A stretch of 33,218 bases of DNA from WRMS01 sp038562165. GTDB taxonomy: Bacteria > Bacillota > Peptococcia > DRI-13 > UBA5745. The translations under genes and the position numbers were made by a program. Where the stretch lies: NCBI GenBank assembly GCA_038562165.1, contig JBCFAO010000046.1:1-33218 (forward strand), written 5' to 3'. This document shows, one piece after another, positions 15,925 to 24,579 of this stretch (position 1 is the first letter of the stretch; each line of letters opens with the position of its first letter). The notes beneath the pieces were generated by a model that did not search any database, was not told where the DNA came from, and saw nothing but the letters and a program-made list of their open reading frames with translations.

Positions 15925-17517
15925 TTATCTTAAAAGTTTATCCAATTCTGCCTGCTCTATGCTGACTTGACCTGCTTCTTTCATTTGATGCAGTAAATAA
16001 TACAATACATTGTATTCCCCTGGCAGAAAGCTCTGCTGCAAATACTCCAGGCATAGGGCGTCCTTGCTCTGCTGCCCGTCACCGTTTTCCAGCAAGCTAT
16101 TAAGTTTCTTTTTCAGCCGGATAATATCATTGGCGCTCCTTTTGCCTTCCTCCACCTGAGGCTGATCATAGGGGTTGATGCCAACGCAAGCGGCATAATA
16201 GCCTACCACCCGCTCAAACAGAGCAACAAGCCCGCCCAAAGAAAAAGGATCCAATTTATCTAAAGTAATCAGCATGCTTTCCCTTCCCTGTTTAGCCATA
16301 GCTTTCATAGTACCGTGGCAAAAGGCCAGCAAATAATCCCCCATGGTAATGCCGCCTTCTTCCACCACCCTTTGCTGCACTTCCCCAGCTTGTTGAAGAA
16401 CGCTGAAAAACAGGACAAAAAAATCGTTATGGCCGGCCAGCAATTGCTGAATATAGGAATGTTGGTCCGTGGTGCCCTTATTGCCGTAGACCGTCAGCCC
16501 AAAACACTGGCTGCTTCCTTCCTTCTCCAGCGTTTTTCCTAAAGACTCCATAAAAAGCTGCTGCAAAAACCGGCCCCAAAGCTCCAATCTATCTTTATAC
16601 GGAAGGACCACCATGTTTTGCTTTTTTTGGTCAATAGACTGCATCAACAGGTAATGAGTCAGCAGCATGGCCGGGTTTTCATGGTAATCGGTGCTGCGGG
16701 TTAATTCGTCCATTGCCCTGGCGCCTGCCAGCAGGCTATCTACCGGCATGCCCAATAAAGCCAAAGGCAAAAGGCCTACCGGCGATAATACGGAAAAACG
16801 CCCCCCCACCCACTCCCAGACAGGGAAAATATCCAGCCAACCCTGGCTTTTCGCATAATGATAAAGCTCCGTATCAGCCATGGTTATGGCAATGGCATGC
16901 TTGCTAAACTGCAAGCCTAAACCAGCATAGACGCCTTCAAGGATCTTATAGCTGTTTTTGATTTCCGTCGTCTTGCCGGATTTCGAGGCCATGACAAATA
17001 ATGTCTCAGCCAAATGTGCCGGTCCAATATTGCGGATCAGCATGTCCACCGTCTCCGGATCCGTATTGTCCAATGAAAAGGGCTGCAGTCTGAAACTATC
17101 TTTGGCTAAGGCTCTGGCAATAAACTGAAAACCCAATTGGGATCCTCCAACACCAACTACCACCAAGTAGCGAAAGGGCCTGCCTGCCTCATTGCAAATG
17201 CGGCCTTCATGGACAGCTGCGGCAATACCCTTGCATCTTTGGATTGCCTCTTTGATAGCCCCACCGATTTCCTTATCCGGAGCCAAATCCGGATTGCGCA
17301 GCCAAAACTGGCCGGCCATCCTATCCTCATGGCCGTTGACATGAAGTCCCTTTTCCGTATCCTTCATGACTTTTTCCGCTTTTTGCAGAAAATCCTGATC
17401 CGGCGGCCTATTTAAATCAAAAGTACAAGAATGGCAAAAATCAAAAATATATGTACTTTGAGGGTGGGAGAAACGGATCGTTTTGCTGCCCAGCCGGGTT
17501 ACTTCCCATTGCTTCAT
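15925..17517 (-). CDS. pgi: Glucose-6-phosphate isomerase
   Basis: A 530-residue cytosolic enzyme interconverting glucose-6-phosphate and fructose-6-phosphate. SIS-domain motifs are in order: VVVGVGGSQLGFQF near residue 120, the phosphate loop MASKSGKTTEIKNSY near 180, the signature GGRFSVLSPVGLLPLAL near 240, the catalytic-glutamate helix FLQQLFMESLGKTLE near 335, the histidine-containing GTTDQHSYIQ near 370, and the C-terminal INPYDQPQVEEGK with the catalytic lysine. AGG-rich sequence precedes the ATG at 17517. It lies 49 bp after the phosphoglucomutase gene and 33 bp before hslO. With that neighbour it channels hexose phosphates between glycolysis and sugar-nucleotide synthesis. Confidence 0.96.
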   Translation of the reverse strand: MKQWEVTRLGSKTIRFSHPQSTYIFDFCHSCTFDLNRPPDQDFLQKAEKVMKDTEKGLHVNGHEDRMAGQFWLRNPDLAPDKEIGGAIKEAIQRCKGIAAAVHEGRICNEAGRPFRYLVVVGVGGSQLGFQFIARALAKDSFRLQPFSLDNTDPETVDMLIRNIGPAHLAETLFVMASKSGKTTEIKNSYKILEGVYAGLGLQFSKHAIAITMADTELYHYAKSQGWLDIFPVWEWVGGRFSVLSPVGLLPLALLGMPVDSLLAGARAMDELTRSTDYHENPAMLLTHYLLMQSIDQKKQNMVVLPYKDRLELWGRFLQQLFMESLGKTLEKEGSSQCFGLTVYGNKGTTDQHSYIQQLLAGHNDFFVLFFSVLQQAGEVQQRVVEEGGITMGDYLLAFCHGTMKAMAKQGRESMLITLDKLDPFSLGGLVALFERVVGYYAACVGINPYDQPQVEEGKRSANDIIRLKKKLNSLLENGDGQQSKDALCLEYLQQSFLPGEYNVLYYLLHQMKEAGQVSIEQAELDKLLR

Positions 17518-17566
17518 CTTTTCCTACCTGCATCTTCATTCATTTTATTCTGATTCATTCTGCTGT

Positions 17567-19300
17567 CTATTTTTCAATAAGCTCATGCATAATTTTCTTT
17601 AATTGGTCCAGCTTTACCTGAGCCTGCTCCCGGTCTTCGCCGGCCACGGAATAATAAATTTTCAGCTTAGGTTCCGTCCCCGAGGGCCGTACAGCCACCC
17701 AGGCCTCTTCTTCCAGCACAAAGCGCAGTACGTTCTCCTGAGGCAAACCATATAAACCTAAACTGTAATCCTCCACCGCCCTTACCGCCGGCAGAGCTGT
17801 TTCGCCGGATTGCCGCAGGCTATCCATAAAGCCGTCCATTTTCATCTGGCCTTCCCGGCCCCGGAAGGTAAAGGTATCTAAGGCATCCAAATAATAACCG
17901 TAAGTTTGATAAAGCTCTTCCAGCCTGTCCACCAGTGTTTTGCCCCGGGCCAGCCAATAAGCCGCCGCCTCACAAAAAATCAGAGCCGCACCTATTGCAT
18001 CCTTATCTCTGGCATAATCGCTTACCAGAAAGCCATTGCTTTCTTCATAGCCGAAAACAAAGGTCTCTTTTTCCGCCGCCGGGGCCAGCTCTGCCAGAAT
18101 ATTCATTTGCTCACCGATATATTTAAAGCCCGTCAGCGTTTTAATAATCTTCAGACCATAAGCCTCAGCGATTCTCTCTCCCAAGGTTGACGTCACTATT
18201 GTATTAATGAATACTCCTTGAGAAGGCAGGCTGTCTAAAGCCTTTTTGCGGGTCAACAGGTAATCAGCCAGCAAAACACCGATCTGGTTGCCGGTCAGGT
18301 TTTTAAAATTCCCTTCATGAAAAACCGCAGCCCCCAGCCGGTCGGAATCGGGATCCGTGCCCAGCACTACGTGGGCCTTGGATTTAAGCGCCAGCTCCAT
18401 AGCCATCACCAAAGCTCTGGTATCCTCGGGATTAGGCTGCAAAACCGTGGGAAAATCGCCGTCAGGGTACTTCTGCTCAGTAACGACTTTAACCTGAGAA
18501 AAACCTGCCGCCGCCAAGGCTTGCCTGACGTAGAGATTACCCGCTCCATGCAGGGGGGTATAAACGATAGATAAGGCCTCTTTTATATCTTTATCCTCCA
18601 GCAAAGCTTCACCTTCGATCTGCCGGAGAAACTGCTGTGGTACTTCATCTTTCAAAAGCCGGATTTTACCCTCAGCCACCAAAGCTCCCCAGTCCTCTTC
18701 CGGCAAAGGGCAAAGCAAAGGCAGCTCCCTGATTAGGGCCATTAAAGGCTCCGCCTCTTTCGGCACCAACTGACAGCCGGCGGCGTTATACACCTTAACA
18801 CCGTTATATTCCTTCGTATTATGGCTGGCCGTAATGACTAGGCCGGCGTCAGCCTCCAACTGCCTTACGGCATAAGAAAGCACCGGCGTAGGGGTGGGCT
18901 CTGCAAATAAGCAGGCCTTAATCCCCTCCTCCGCCAGAATCATGGCCGTCAGCTTCCCATATTCCCAGGAATTATGACGGGTATCATAGGCAATAACCAC
19001 GGTTTTTGCGGTTTTTGCAGACTCTGCGGCCTTTGCCTCAGGAAGTTTGCCGGCTGCCTGATTTTCCTCTTGATGAAGCCACTGAGCCAAACCCCGGATC
19101 GCCCGCCCAAGAGTGTAGTAATTGATTCTGTTATTGCCCGGCCCCATAATCCCCCGCATACCGCCGGTGCCAAAAGCCAACTCCTGGCCAAAGGCTTCCG
19201 CCTGCTCCTTTTTGTCCGTTATCCGGCGGATTTCCTGCTTCAATGCTTCCTGTACATAAGGGCTGTCCAGCCAGCTTTGTAAATTCTCAATATAGCTCAT
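17567..19300 (-). CDS. pgcA: Alpha-phosphoglucomutase / phosphomannomutase family
   Basis: A 577-residue enzyme interconverting hexose 1- and 6-phosphates. All four family loops are visible: the phosphoserine loop ITASHNTKEYNG (Ser at ~159), the metal loop GTDPDSDRLG near 315, the sugar loop GYEESNGF near 400 and the phosphate loop RPSGTEPKLKIYY near 545. The family hallmark FGTGGMRGIMGPGNNRIN is near residue 43. I use the ATG at 19300 (MSYIEN), because GAGGTG lies 9 nt upstream; the longer frame starts with a GTG inside that site. The start overlaps the end of thiN by 14 nt, indicating translational coupling. Length and motifs match the Firmicutes PgcA type. Confidence 0.94.
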   Translation of the reverse strand: MSYIENLQSWLDSPYVQEALKQEIRRITDKKEQAEAFGQELAFGTGGMRGIMGPGNNRINYYTLGRAIRGLAQWLHQEENQAAGKLPEAKAAESAKTAKTVVIAYDTRHNSWEYGKLTAMILAEEGIKACLFAEPTPTPVLSYAVRQLEADAGLVITASHNTKEYNGVKVYNAAGCQLVPKEAEPLMALIRELPLLCPLPEEDWGALVAEGKIRLLKDEVPQQFLRQIEGEALLEDKDIKEALSIVYTPLHGAGNLYVRQALAAAGFSQVKVVTEQKYPDGDFPTVLQPNPEDTRALVMAMELALKSKAHVVLGTDPDSDRLGAAVFHEGNFKNLTGNQIGVLLADYLLTRKKALDSLPSQGVFINTIVTSTLGERIAEAYGLKIIKTLTGFKYIGEQMNILAELAPAAEKETFVFGYEESNGFLVSDYARDKDAIGAALIFCEAAAYWLARGKTLVDRLEELYQTYGYYLDALDTFTFRGREGQMKMDGFMDSLRQSGETALPAVRAVEDYSLGLYGLPQENVLRFVLEEEAWVAVRPSGTEPKLKIYYSVAGEDREQAQVKLDQLKKIMHELIEK

Positions 19301-19988
19301 CGTTATTCTCACCTCTTCTGATCCACATGGCTAAAAGTCTGCCCTCATCCCAGCTAATCCAGGCCTTGTCTGCCATCAGCTCATTGCTGATGCCCAAAGG
19401 AAATGTGCTGACGTACCGGCCGCCTTGGGGCTGATATTTTAACCCGATATTCTTAAAGCCCGTCACTTCCGGTGTAAGAGCAAAAAACGAGAGATAATCT
19501 CCTTTTTCACCATCAATCCATTGGCCCCGCTGGGGCAAAAATATACGTACATCGCCGTCTTCAAGTATTACCGCCGGCCTGGCCGTCTCCAATCCTCCGT
19601 ATCTCTGGTGGAACTCTGGCTCAAACACCAGCTGCAAAAGCATAATATTGGCGTAGCTATGATCCGGCCGGCCTCCCAAAGCCCCCCAGACCCGTATGTC
19701 CTCATAACCCTGCTCCAGGGCCTCCTTTAAAACCAGGCTGCTGTCCGTATCGTTTTTTTCCGCTGCTACCCTCCGGAACCGGCAACCCCCTTCTTCTAAA
19801 TGCTTTATCTCAGCGGCAGTCAGGGAATCCAGATCGCCATAGACCTGCTGAGGCATTATGCCTAAGTTCAACAAGTGCCTGGCGCCGCTGTCGGCGATGA
19901 ATAGCTGATCCGCTTCATTAAGACGCTGCCGGAATAAGGCCATATCTTTTATGGCGCCGCCCAGCACCACCATACAAGTCTTTTTCAT
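19287..19988 (-). CDS. thiN: Thiamine pyrophosphokinase
   Basis: A 233-residue enzyme transferring pyrophosphate from ATP to thiamine to form thiamine diphosphate. The catalytic acidic segment ADSGARHLLNLGIMPQQVYGDLDSL lies near residues 31-55, followed by AEKNDTDSSLVLKEA and the glycine-rich GALGGRPDHSYANIMLL. The C-terminal part is the thiamine-binding beta domain, with YLSFFALTPEVTGFKNIGLKYQ. The ATG at 19988 has AGGAG 6 nt upstream; the frame's longer N-terminus lies inside the rsgA end and is not family-like. It starts 37 bp after rsgA and overlaps pgcA by 14 nt. Many Firmicutes carry rpe between rsgA and thiN; here it is absent. Confidence 0.94.
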   Translation of the reverse strand: MKKTCMVVLGGAIKDMALFRQRLNEADQLFIADSGARHLLNLGIMPQQVYGDLDSLTAAEIKHLEEGGCRFRRVAAEKNDTDSSLVLKEALEQGYEDIRVWGALGGRPDHSYANIMLLQLVFEPEFHQRYGGLETARPAVILEDGDVRIFLPQRGQWIDGEKGDYLSFFALTPEVTGFKNIGLKYQPQGGRYVSTFPLGISNELMADKAWISWDEGRLLAMWIRRGENNDELY

Positions 19989-20025
19989 CCTGTTCTCCTG
20001 TATTTTTATCTCCTTGGCATCGCCG

Positions 20026-20955
20026 TCAATATTTCCTATCCCGCTCCTGTATTTCCTGTAAAAAAGTAATATAGCGCTGATAGCGTCCTTGGTCGATGCC
20101 TTTATCGGCAACGGCTTGCTGCACGGCACAATCTTGCTCCTGGTGGTGAAGGCAAGAGCGAAAACGGCAGTGTTCCCGGTAGAGAGCAAATTCCTGGTAA
20201 TAATTCGCTAGTTCTGCCCCGCCAACTTTTTCCGGCAAAAATATCTGGCTAAAACCAGGGGTATCTGCCACCCAGCCGCCTACGCTAAGGGGCAGCCACT
20301 CCACATGGCGGGTAGTGTGCTTGCCTCTGCCTAGTTTATCACTGAGGTCTCCCGTCTTCAGCAGGATTCCCGGCTCCACCTGATTAAGCAGGCTGGATTT
20401 GCCCACACCGGAGGGGCCGGCTAAAACCGTAGTTTTACCGGCTAAATGTAAGGACAAAGCTTCAACGCCTTGTCCGCTTAAAGCACAGGTAGCTAGCTGA
20501 GTTATGCCGGCTGCCTCATAAGGAGCCGTCAATTCTTTTAGCTTGCTATCCTTAGCCAAGTCTTCCTTATTCCAGCATAATAAGGGTTCTATGCCTTCCG
20601 CTAAAATCATGATCAATAAGCGGTCCAGAAGCCACAGGTCCGGCTGGGGCCAATCAACGGCCAAAACCACCAATGCCTGATCCACATTGGCCACCGGCGG
20701 CCGCAATAACCGGTTGCGGCGAGGCAGCACTTCTTCTACAACGCCCTTTAGTTTAGCTTCATCCACGGTGGCAAATGCCACTAAATCTCCGGCCAGCACC
20801 TCTTGTTTTTCACGGCGAAAACGCCCCCGGAGCCGGCATTCCCAAAGGCTTTTTCCTGTATTGTGATCTTCCTGAATGTAGTAAAAGCCGCCAAAACCCT
20901 TCAATACCCGGCCCTGACGCAACCCTGCTTTTTGACCTTCCTCGATAATTGCCAT
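20026..20955 (-). CDS. rsgA: Small ribosomal subunit biogenesis GTPase RsgA
   Basis: A 309-residue circularly permuted GTPase that checks 30S subunit maturation. The N-terminal OB fold (GRVLKGFGGFYYIQ) is followed by G motifs in permuted order: NKED at 129-132 (G4), GPSGVGKSS at 180-188 (G1) and DTPG at 231-234 (G3). A C-terminal zinc knuckle is formed by Cys263, Cys268, His270 and Cys276. The start is ambiguous: GAGGAG abuts the ATG at 20955 without a normal gap, and a TTG eleven codons later would give the usual family N-terminus. It follows prkC by 35 bp, the common Firmicutes order, linking Ser/Thr kinase signalling with ribosome assembly. Confidence 0.95.
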   Translation of the reverse strand: MAIIEEGQKAGLRQGRVLKGFGGFYYIQEDHNTGKSLWECRLRGRFRREKQEVLAGDLVAFATVDEAKLKGVVEEVLPRRNRLLRPPVANVDQALVVLAVDWPQPDLWLLDRLLIMILAEGIEPLLCWNKEDLAKDSKLKELTAPYEAAGITQLATCALSGQGVEALSLHLAGKTTVLAGPSGVGKSSLLNQVEPGILLKTGDLSDKLGRGKHTTRHVEWLPLSVGGWVADTPGFSQIFLPEKVGGAELANYYQEFALYREHCRFRSCLHHQEQDCAVQQAVADKGIDQGRYQRYITFLQEIQERDRKY

Positions 20956-20990
20956 CTCCTCGGTTTTATTCCCATTATCTCTATCACTGA

Positions 20991-22754
20991 TCAGCGGGAG
21001 GGGCCCGGCCCCAAACTTACAACAATATCAATAGGCGTTCCTATCTGCATCTCCGTATCCGGCGCCGGCGTCTGCCGGATAATCGTATCCTTGGCATAAT
21101 CCCAGCTCATCTCATAACTGGTATAGCCAAACTCGATACCCAGGGAACGGGCAGCCTCCTGAGCTTCGGTAATCGGCATACCTAAGAAAGATTGGACCTT
21201 TACCATTTCGATTACCGGCCCCAGACTGATAATGATGTCCACTTTCTCTCCCGCCTTCAACGGAGTGCCTGCCACAGGGTTTTGGCCCATAATAATGCCT
21301 TCCGGTGTTTTGCTGTCATTGATGGTCTCCACTTTACCCAGTTCCAGGCTGGCGTTGCCTAAGGCGATAACTGCCGCCTGCTGGGTCTGCCCGATAAGAT
21401 AAGGTACGGGGCGGGTAGCCGGCCCTTTGCTCAGCGTAAGCCGTATGGTGCTGCCGGGCTTAACCGGTGTGGCGGCTATGGGATCCTGAACAGCCACATG
21501 ATCAAGAGGAATACTCTCTCTGACTACTTTATCTTCCGATATTATACCCTTCAGCCCGCTGGCTTCCAGCTCCTGTAAGGCCTGCTCCTGGGTCTTGCCC
21601 ACTACGGCGGGCACTTCCACATCAGCAGCCGGCGAATACAGGAGATTGGACACATACATGCCTAAAGCCAAACCGCCGGCAGCCAGGCCCACAAAAATTA
21701 AAATCACCAGAAAAACCGGCAAGGGCTTCTTGCCGTTTTTGCCTTTACCGCTGCCGCCTTTAACGGCGGTCTTCCCGGTGCTCTTTGGAGCGTTTTTTAC
21801 ACCGCCAGCCATAAGCTCCTCCTGCTCCCTGAGGCCCATGCCTTTAATTTTAGACAAATCGTCGCCGGATAACGTATCCTCAAAATGATCTATCTCCGGC
21901 TCGCGGGCGTAAAGCAAGCGGTTATTAAAGCAGGCCTCCCGCAAATCATCCTTCAATTGCAGCGCCGACTGATAGCGCCGCTGGGGATTGCGGTCCATGG
22001 CTTTAAGAATCACCTGCTCCAAGGCCTCGGGCACCGCCACATCAGGATTGGCCGCCCCCGGCGCCACGGGATCCTGCTGGATTTTCTGCAAAGCCACACT
22101 AATGGGAGACTCGCCTTCAAAGGGAAGCTTGCCCGTGGCCATTTCGTAAAGCAATACCCCTAACGAGTAAATATCGGAGCGATGATCCGCCAATTCCCCC
22201 TTGGCCTGTTCCGGAGATAAATAATGAACAGAACCCATAATATTGCCGGTATGGGTTACGGTAGCTTCGCTGGCCGCCCGGGCGATGCCGAAATCCGTCA
22301 CTTTGATTTGACCGTCGGAGCCCGCAATAATATTGTGGGGCTTAATATCCCGATGAATAATGTTCTTATGGTGTGCATAATAAATAGCATCGCAAATTTG
22401 CGCGGCAATAGGGTAAATCTCCCGGGGCTCAAAAGGCTTATCCCGGCTCTGCAGCAGTTGTTTGAGATCCCGGCCTTCCACCAATTCCAGCACTAAATAG
22501 TAAACGTCCTGATCCTGGCATACGGAATAGATCTTAACGATATTGGGATGATCCAGTCCCGCCACCGCCTGGCCTTCCCGGCGAAAGCGGGCTACAAATA
22601 CGGGATCGCCTACATACTGCTCCCGCAGCATCTTTATGGCCACCGTCCGGTGTTTCACCAGGTCTGTAGCTCTAAAAATCAGAGACATACCGCCACTGCC
22701 GACTAACTCTTCGATTTGGAAGCGATTATTCAGCACAGTACCCAGCTGAATCAT
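20991..22754 (-). CDS. prkC: PASTA-domain serine/threonine protein kinase PrkC
   Basis: A 587-residue membrane kinase. The cytoplasmic kinase domain (residues ~11-275) has the glycine loop VGSGGMS, the ATP-binding Lys41 in VAIKML, the catalytic loop HRDIKPHN at 134-141 and DFG at 154-156, followed by an activation segment rich in Thr and an SPEQAKG site. A Gly/Lys-rich linker precedes one transmembrane helix at ~345-368. Outside are three PASTA repeats (about 378-446, 449-515, 517-585) that bind muropeptides and beta-lactams in this family. Its start codon overlaps the prpC stop by four bases (ATGA), a classic kinase/phosphatase coupling. It probably senses cell-wall fragments and phosphorylates translation and envelope targets. 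Confidence 0.97.
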   Translation of the reverse strand: MIQLGTVLNNRFQIEELVGSGGMSLIFRATDLVKHRTVAIKMLREQYVGDPVFVARFRREGQAVAGLDHPNIVKIYSVCQDQDVYYLVLELVEGRDLKQLLQSRDKPFEPREIYPIAAQICDAIYYAHHKNIIHRDIKPHNIIAGSDGQIKVTDFGIARAASEATVTHTGNIMGSVHYLSPEQAKGELADHRSDIYSLGVLLYEMATGKLPFEGESPISVALQKIQQDPVAPGAANPDVAVPEALEQVILKAMDRNPQRRYQSALQLKDDLREACFNNRLLYAREPEIDHFEDTLSGDDLSKIKGMGLREQEELMAGGVKNAPKSTGKTAVKGGSGKGKNGKKPLPVFLVILIFVGLAAGGLALGMYVSNLLYSPAADVEVPAVVGKTQEQALQELEASGLKGIISEDKVVRESIPLDHVAVQDPIAATPVKPGSTIRLTLSKGPATRPVPYLIGQTQQAAVIALGNASLELGKVETINDSKTPEGIIMGQNPVAGTPLKAGEKVDIIISLGPVIEMVKVQSFLGMPITEAQEAARSLGIEFGYTSYEMSWDYAKDTIIRQTPAPDTEMQIGTPIDIVVSLGPGPSR

Positions 22755-23473
22755 TGCCCAGCCTCCTCTGCGATGAGAACGGCAGTAATGTTATCCAAGC
22801 CGCCCCTTTCTTTGGCCGCTTCGATCAAAAGAGCAACTTTTTCATCTAAAGTCAAATCCGCCGCTGTAACCAGAGCGTACATTCTTTCATCTTCTACCAT
22901 ATTATATAAGCCGTCGGTGCATAACAGCAGATACTCTGCCTCCTCTGCCGCCACCTGGCTCCATTCCGGCTGAACATATTCATCGCCGCCCAAAGCCCTC
23001 GTCAGCACATTGCGGTGAGGATGCACCTTAGCCTCCTCCGGTGTGATACTGCCCTGAGCCAGCAACTCTCCCACCAAGCTATGGTCTTTGGTCAAGGAAT
23101 AAATACCCTTTTGATTGACGACGTAAGCCCGGCTATCCCCTATGTGAATTACCAGCCAGCGGCTATCATGATAAAAAGCTAAGACTAAAGTAGTGCCCAT
23201 CCCTTCCAGCATCTTTTCTTTAGCCTCTTCTAAAATTCTCGTATTGGCAAGAGCCAGGGCTTTTTCTACCCTGGCCTGATCCAAGCTATCTAAACTTGCC
23301 AGTTCCTGCTGCAAAACATCTATGGTAATGGTGCTGGCTTGCCGGCCTCCGGCATGTCCTCCCATGCCGTCAGCCACAGCGTAAGCCATCTGTGCCGGTA
23401 AAACCAAGAAGTTGTCTTGATTCTCTTTGCGCACCAATCCCACATCGGTCTTGCCCGCCGACCTAAAGGTCAT
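22751..23473 (-). CDS. prpC: PP2C-type serine/threonine phosphatase PrpC
   Basis: A 240-residue metal-dependent phosphatase that reverses PrkC phosphorylation. The PP2C motifs are intact: RKENQDNFLV, the metal-binding VADGMGGHAGG, MGTTLVLAF, the HIGDSRAYV strand, CTDGLYNMV and the C-terminal GGLDNITAVLI aspartate. The ATG at 23473 has GGGAG nine bases upstream. It overlaps prkC by 4 nt and is the first visible gene of the seven-gene minus-strand operon. Upstream is a divergent intergenic region shared with the PilZ gene; a weak minus-strand TATAAC box near 23525 might be its promoter. Confidence 0.96.
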   Translation of the reverse strand: MTFRSAGKTDVGLVRKENQDNFLVLPAQMAYAVADGMGGHAGGRQASTITIDVLQQELASLDSLDQARVEKALALANTRILEEAKEKMLEGMGTTLVLAFYHDSRWLVIHIGDSRAYVVNQKGIYSLTKDHSLVGELLAQGSITPEEAKVHPHRNVLTRALGGDEYVQPEWSQVAAEEAEYLLLCTDGLYNMVEDERMYALVTAADLTLDEKVALLIEAAKERGGLDNITAVLIAEEAGQ

Positions 23474-23697
23474 ATCTTCACGCTCCCTGATCCTGATCTC
23501 AGCTCAAGCATCTATCGCCTCGTTATAACGCCGCAAATTCATAAAGTCTATAAAAGTATTTTAATTCCCTAGGCGCAAAATGGCAAGTGCCAATTACCCC
23601 TTGTCCGCTTCACCCTTGCTTTTTCCCTTCTTTTCGGCAGTATCCTCCTGAATTTGGCAACTTTGCAGCTATTTATGTGTAGACTTTAATTCTTTAC

Positions 23698-23726
23698 TTG
23701 ATTTATTACTAAATTAATAGCATAAT
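23698..23726 (+). promoter_or_regulatory. Candidate promoter of the PilZ gene
   Basis: TTGATT (23698-23703) and CATAAT (23721-23726) are 17 nt apart, about 40 nt ahead of the TTG start. The surrounding DNA is strongly AT-rich. The rest of the divergent region (23474-23697) shows only a short perfect palindrome, TGGCAAGTGCCA, near 23581-23592. Confidence 0.5.
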
Positions 23727-23765
23727 ATTTTAAAGGTACAATCCACCGGAAAGGATGAGGTTCTC

Positions 23766-24404
23766 TTGAGAGCTCGCATATATACGATGAATAACAGCTT
23801 CATCCTGGAAACTAAAGCTGTTTATAAACGGGAAGAAAACACGGTTTATCTCAGGGCCGATATGGATATCCAGTCCAAGGGCGATGAGTTTCTCGTTCAT
23901 TATACCGATGATAATCAGGGAGTCTTTGATTTCCGTTGCGCATATAAGGGCTCTACCCGGGATAGTCTCCAATACATCATTGCCTTGCAGGTTTTAGATA
24001 CCCTTAAGTTCATCCAGCGCCGTAAAGATGTAAAAGTCAAGACCAATATTCCGGTAAATATCGTTCTTTTAGATTTTGACGGCAAAGTCCGCATTGATCC
24101 CCAGACCCAAACAGCGGTGCAGATGCGTGCCAGCTTACGGGATATCAGCGCCGGCGGCATCATGGTGGGCACAGAAAACCATTTGGAAATAGGTCAGAAA
24201 CTACTGATCCCCTTTGATAAAGGTACTGCTCCCATCCTGCTTACTGCTCAAGTGCTCCGGGAACAGCCTCCCTATCAAGACGAACGGCGTTACGGCTGTC
24301 AGTTTGTCAATATGAATCACAGTAAAGAATCGATTATCCGGGAATACGTGTTTCGGCTGCAATTGGCCGGCAAAAACAAAGCTGTGCAACCAAATGACAT
24401 ATGA
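23766..24404 (+). CDS. PilZ domain protein (putative c-di-GMP receptor)
   Basis: A 212-residue cytoplasmic protein. The N-terminal ~80 residues look like a YcgR-type beta domain. The C-terminal PilZ domain begins with IQRRKDVKVKTNIP near residue 83, where the usual RxxxR motif ends in Lys (RRKDVK), and continues with DISAGGIMVG near 128 (the D/NxSxxG motif) and RRYGCQFVNM. The first motif is therefore slightly degenerate and c-di-GMP affinity is uncertain. I accept the TTG start at 23766 because AGGATGAGG lies five bases before it; the ATG seven codons later has no ribosome site. It is monocistronic, with its own promoter and terminator. Proximity to flagellin 7 kb away fits a motility brake, by inference. 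Confidence 0.82.
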   Translation: MRARIYTMNNSFILETKAVYKREENTVYLRADMDIQSKGDEFLVHYTDDNQGVFDFRCAYKGSTRDSLQYIIALQVLDTLKFIQRRKDVKVKTNIPVNIVLLDFDGKVRIDPQTQTAVQMRASLRDISAGGIMVGTENHLEIGQKLLIPFDKGTAPILLTAQVLREQPPYQDERRYGCQFVNMNHSKESIIREYVFRLQLAGKNKAVQPNDI

Positions 24405-24428
24405 GATCATAAGCTTGGCAAAATAGAA

Positions 24429-24494
24429 AACCTCTTCATGGACAAAATGGCATGCTGACAGGCTGCCAGAAATCTGCTGAAGGGGTTTTTTTTT
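24429..24494 (+). terminator. Intrinsic terminator after the PilZ gene
   Basis: AACCTCTTCA (24429-24438) pairs with TGAAGGGGTT (24478-24487), with one G-U pair, across a loop holding a smaller GGCA/TGCC hairpin. A run of T residues follows up to 24494. Confidence 0.75.
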
Positions 24495-24579
24495 CAATAT
24501 TATGTGCTAAACTTAAAGACAAGAATCTGATGATTATTCAAAAGCATCCATAAAATATGATAGTAAAGGAGATTCCTCC

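Noticed and set aside
19989..20189. 67-residue N-terminal extension of thiamine pyrophosphokinase
   Set aside because: It overlaps the rsgA 3' end, is not family-like, and a good ribosome site precedes the internal ATG at 19988.
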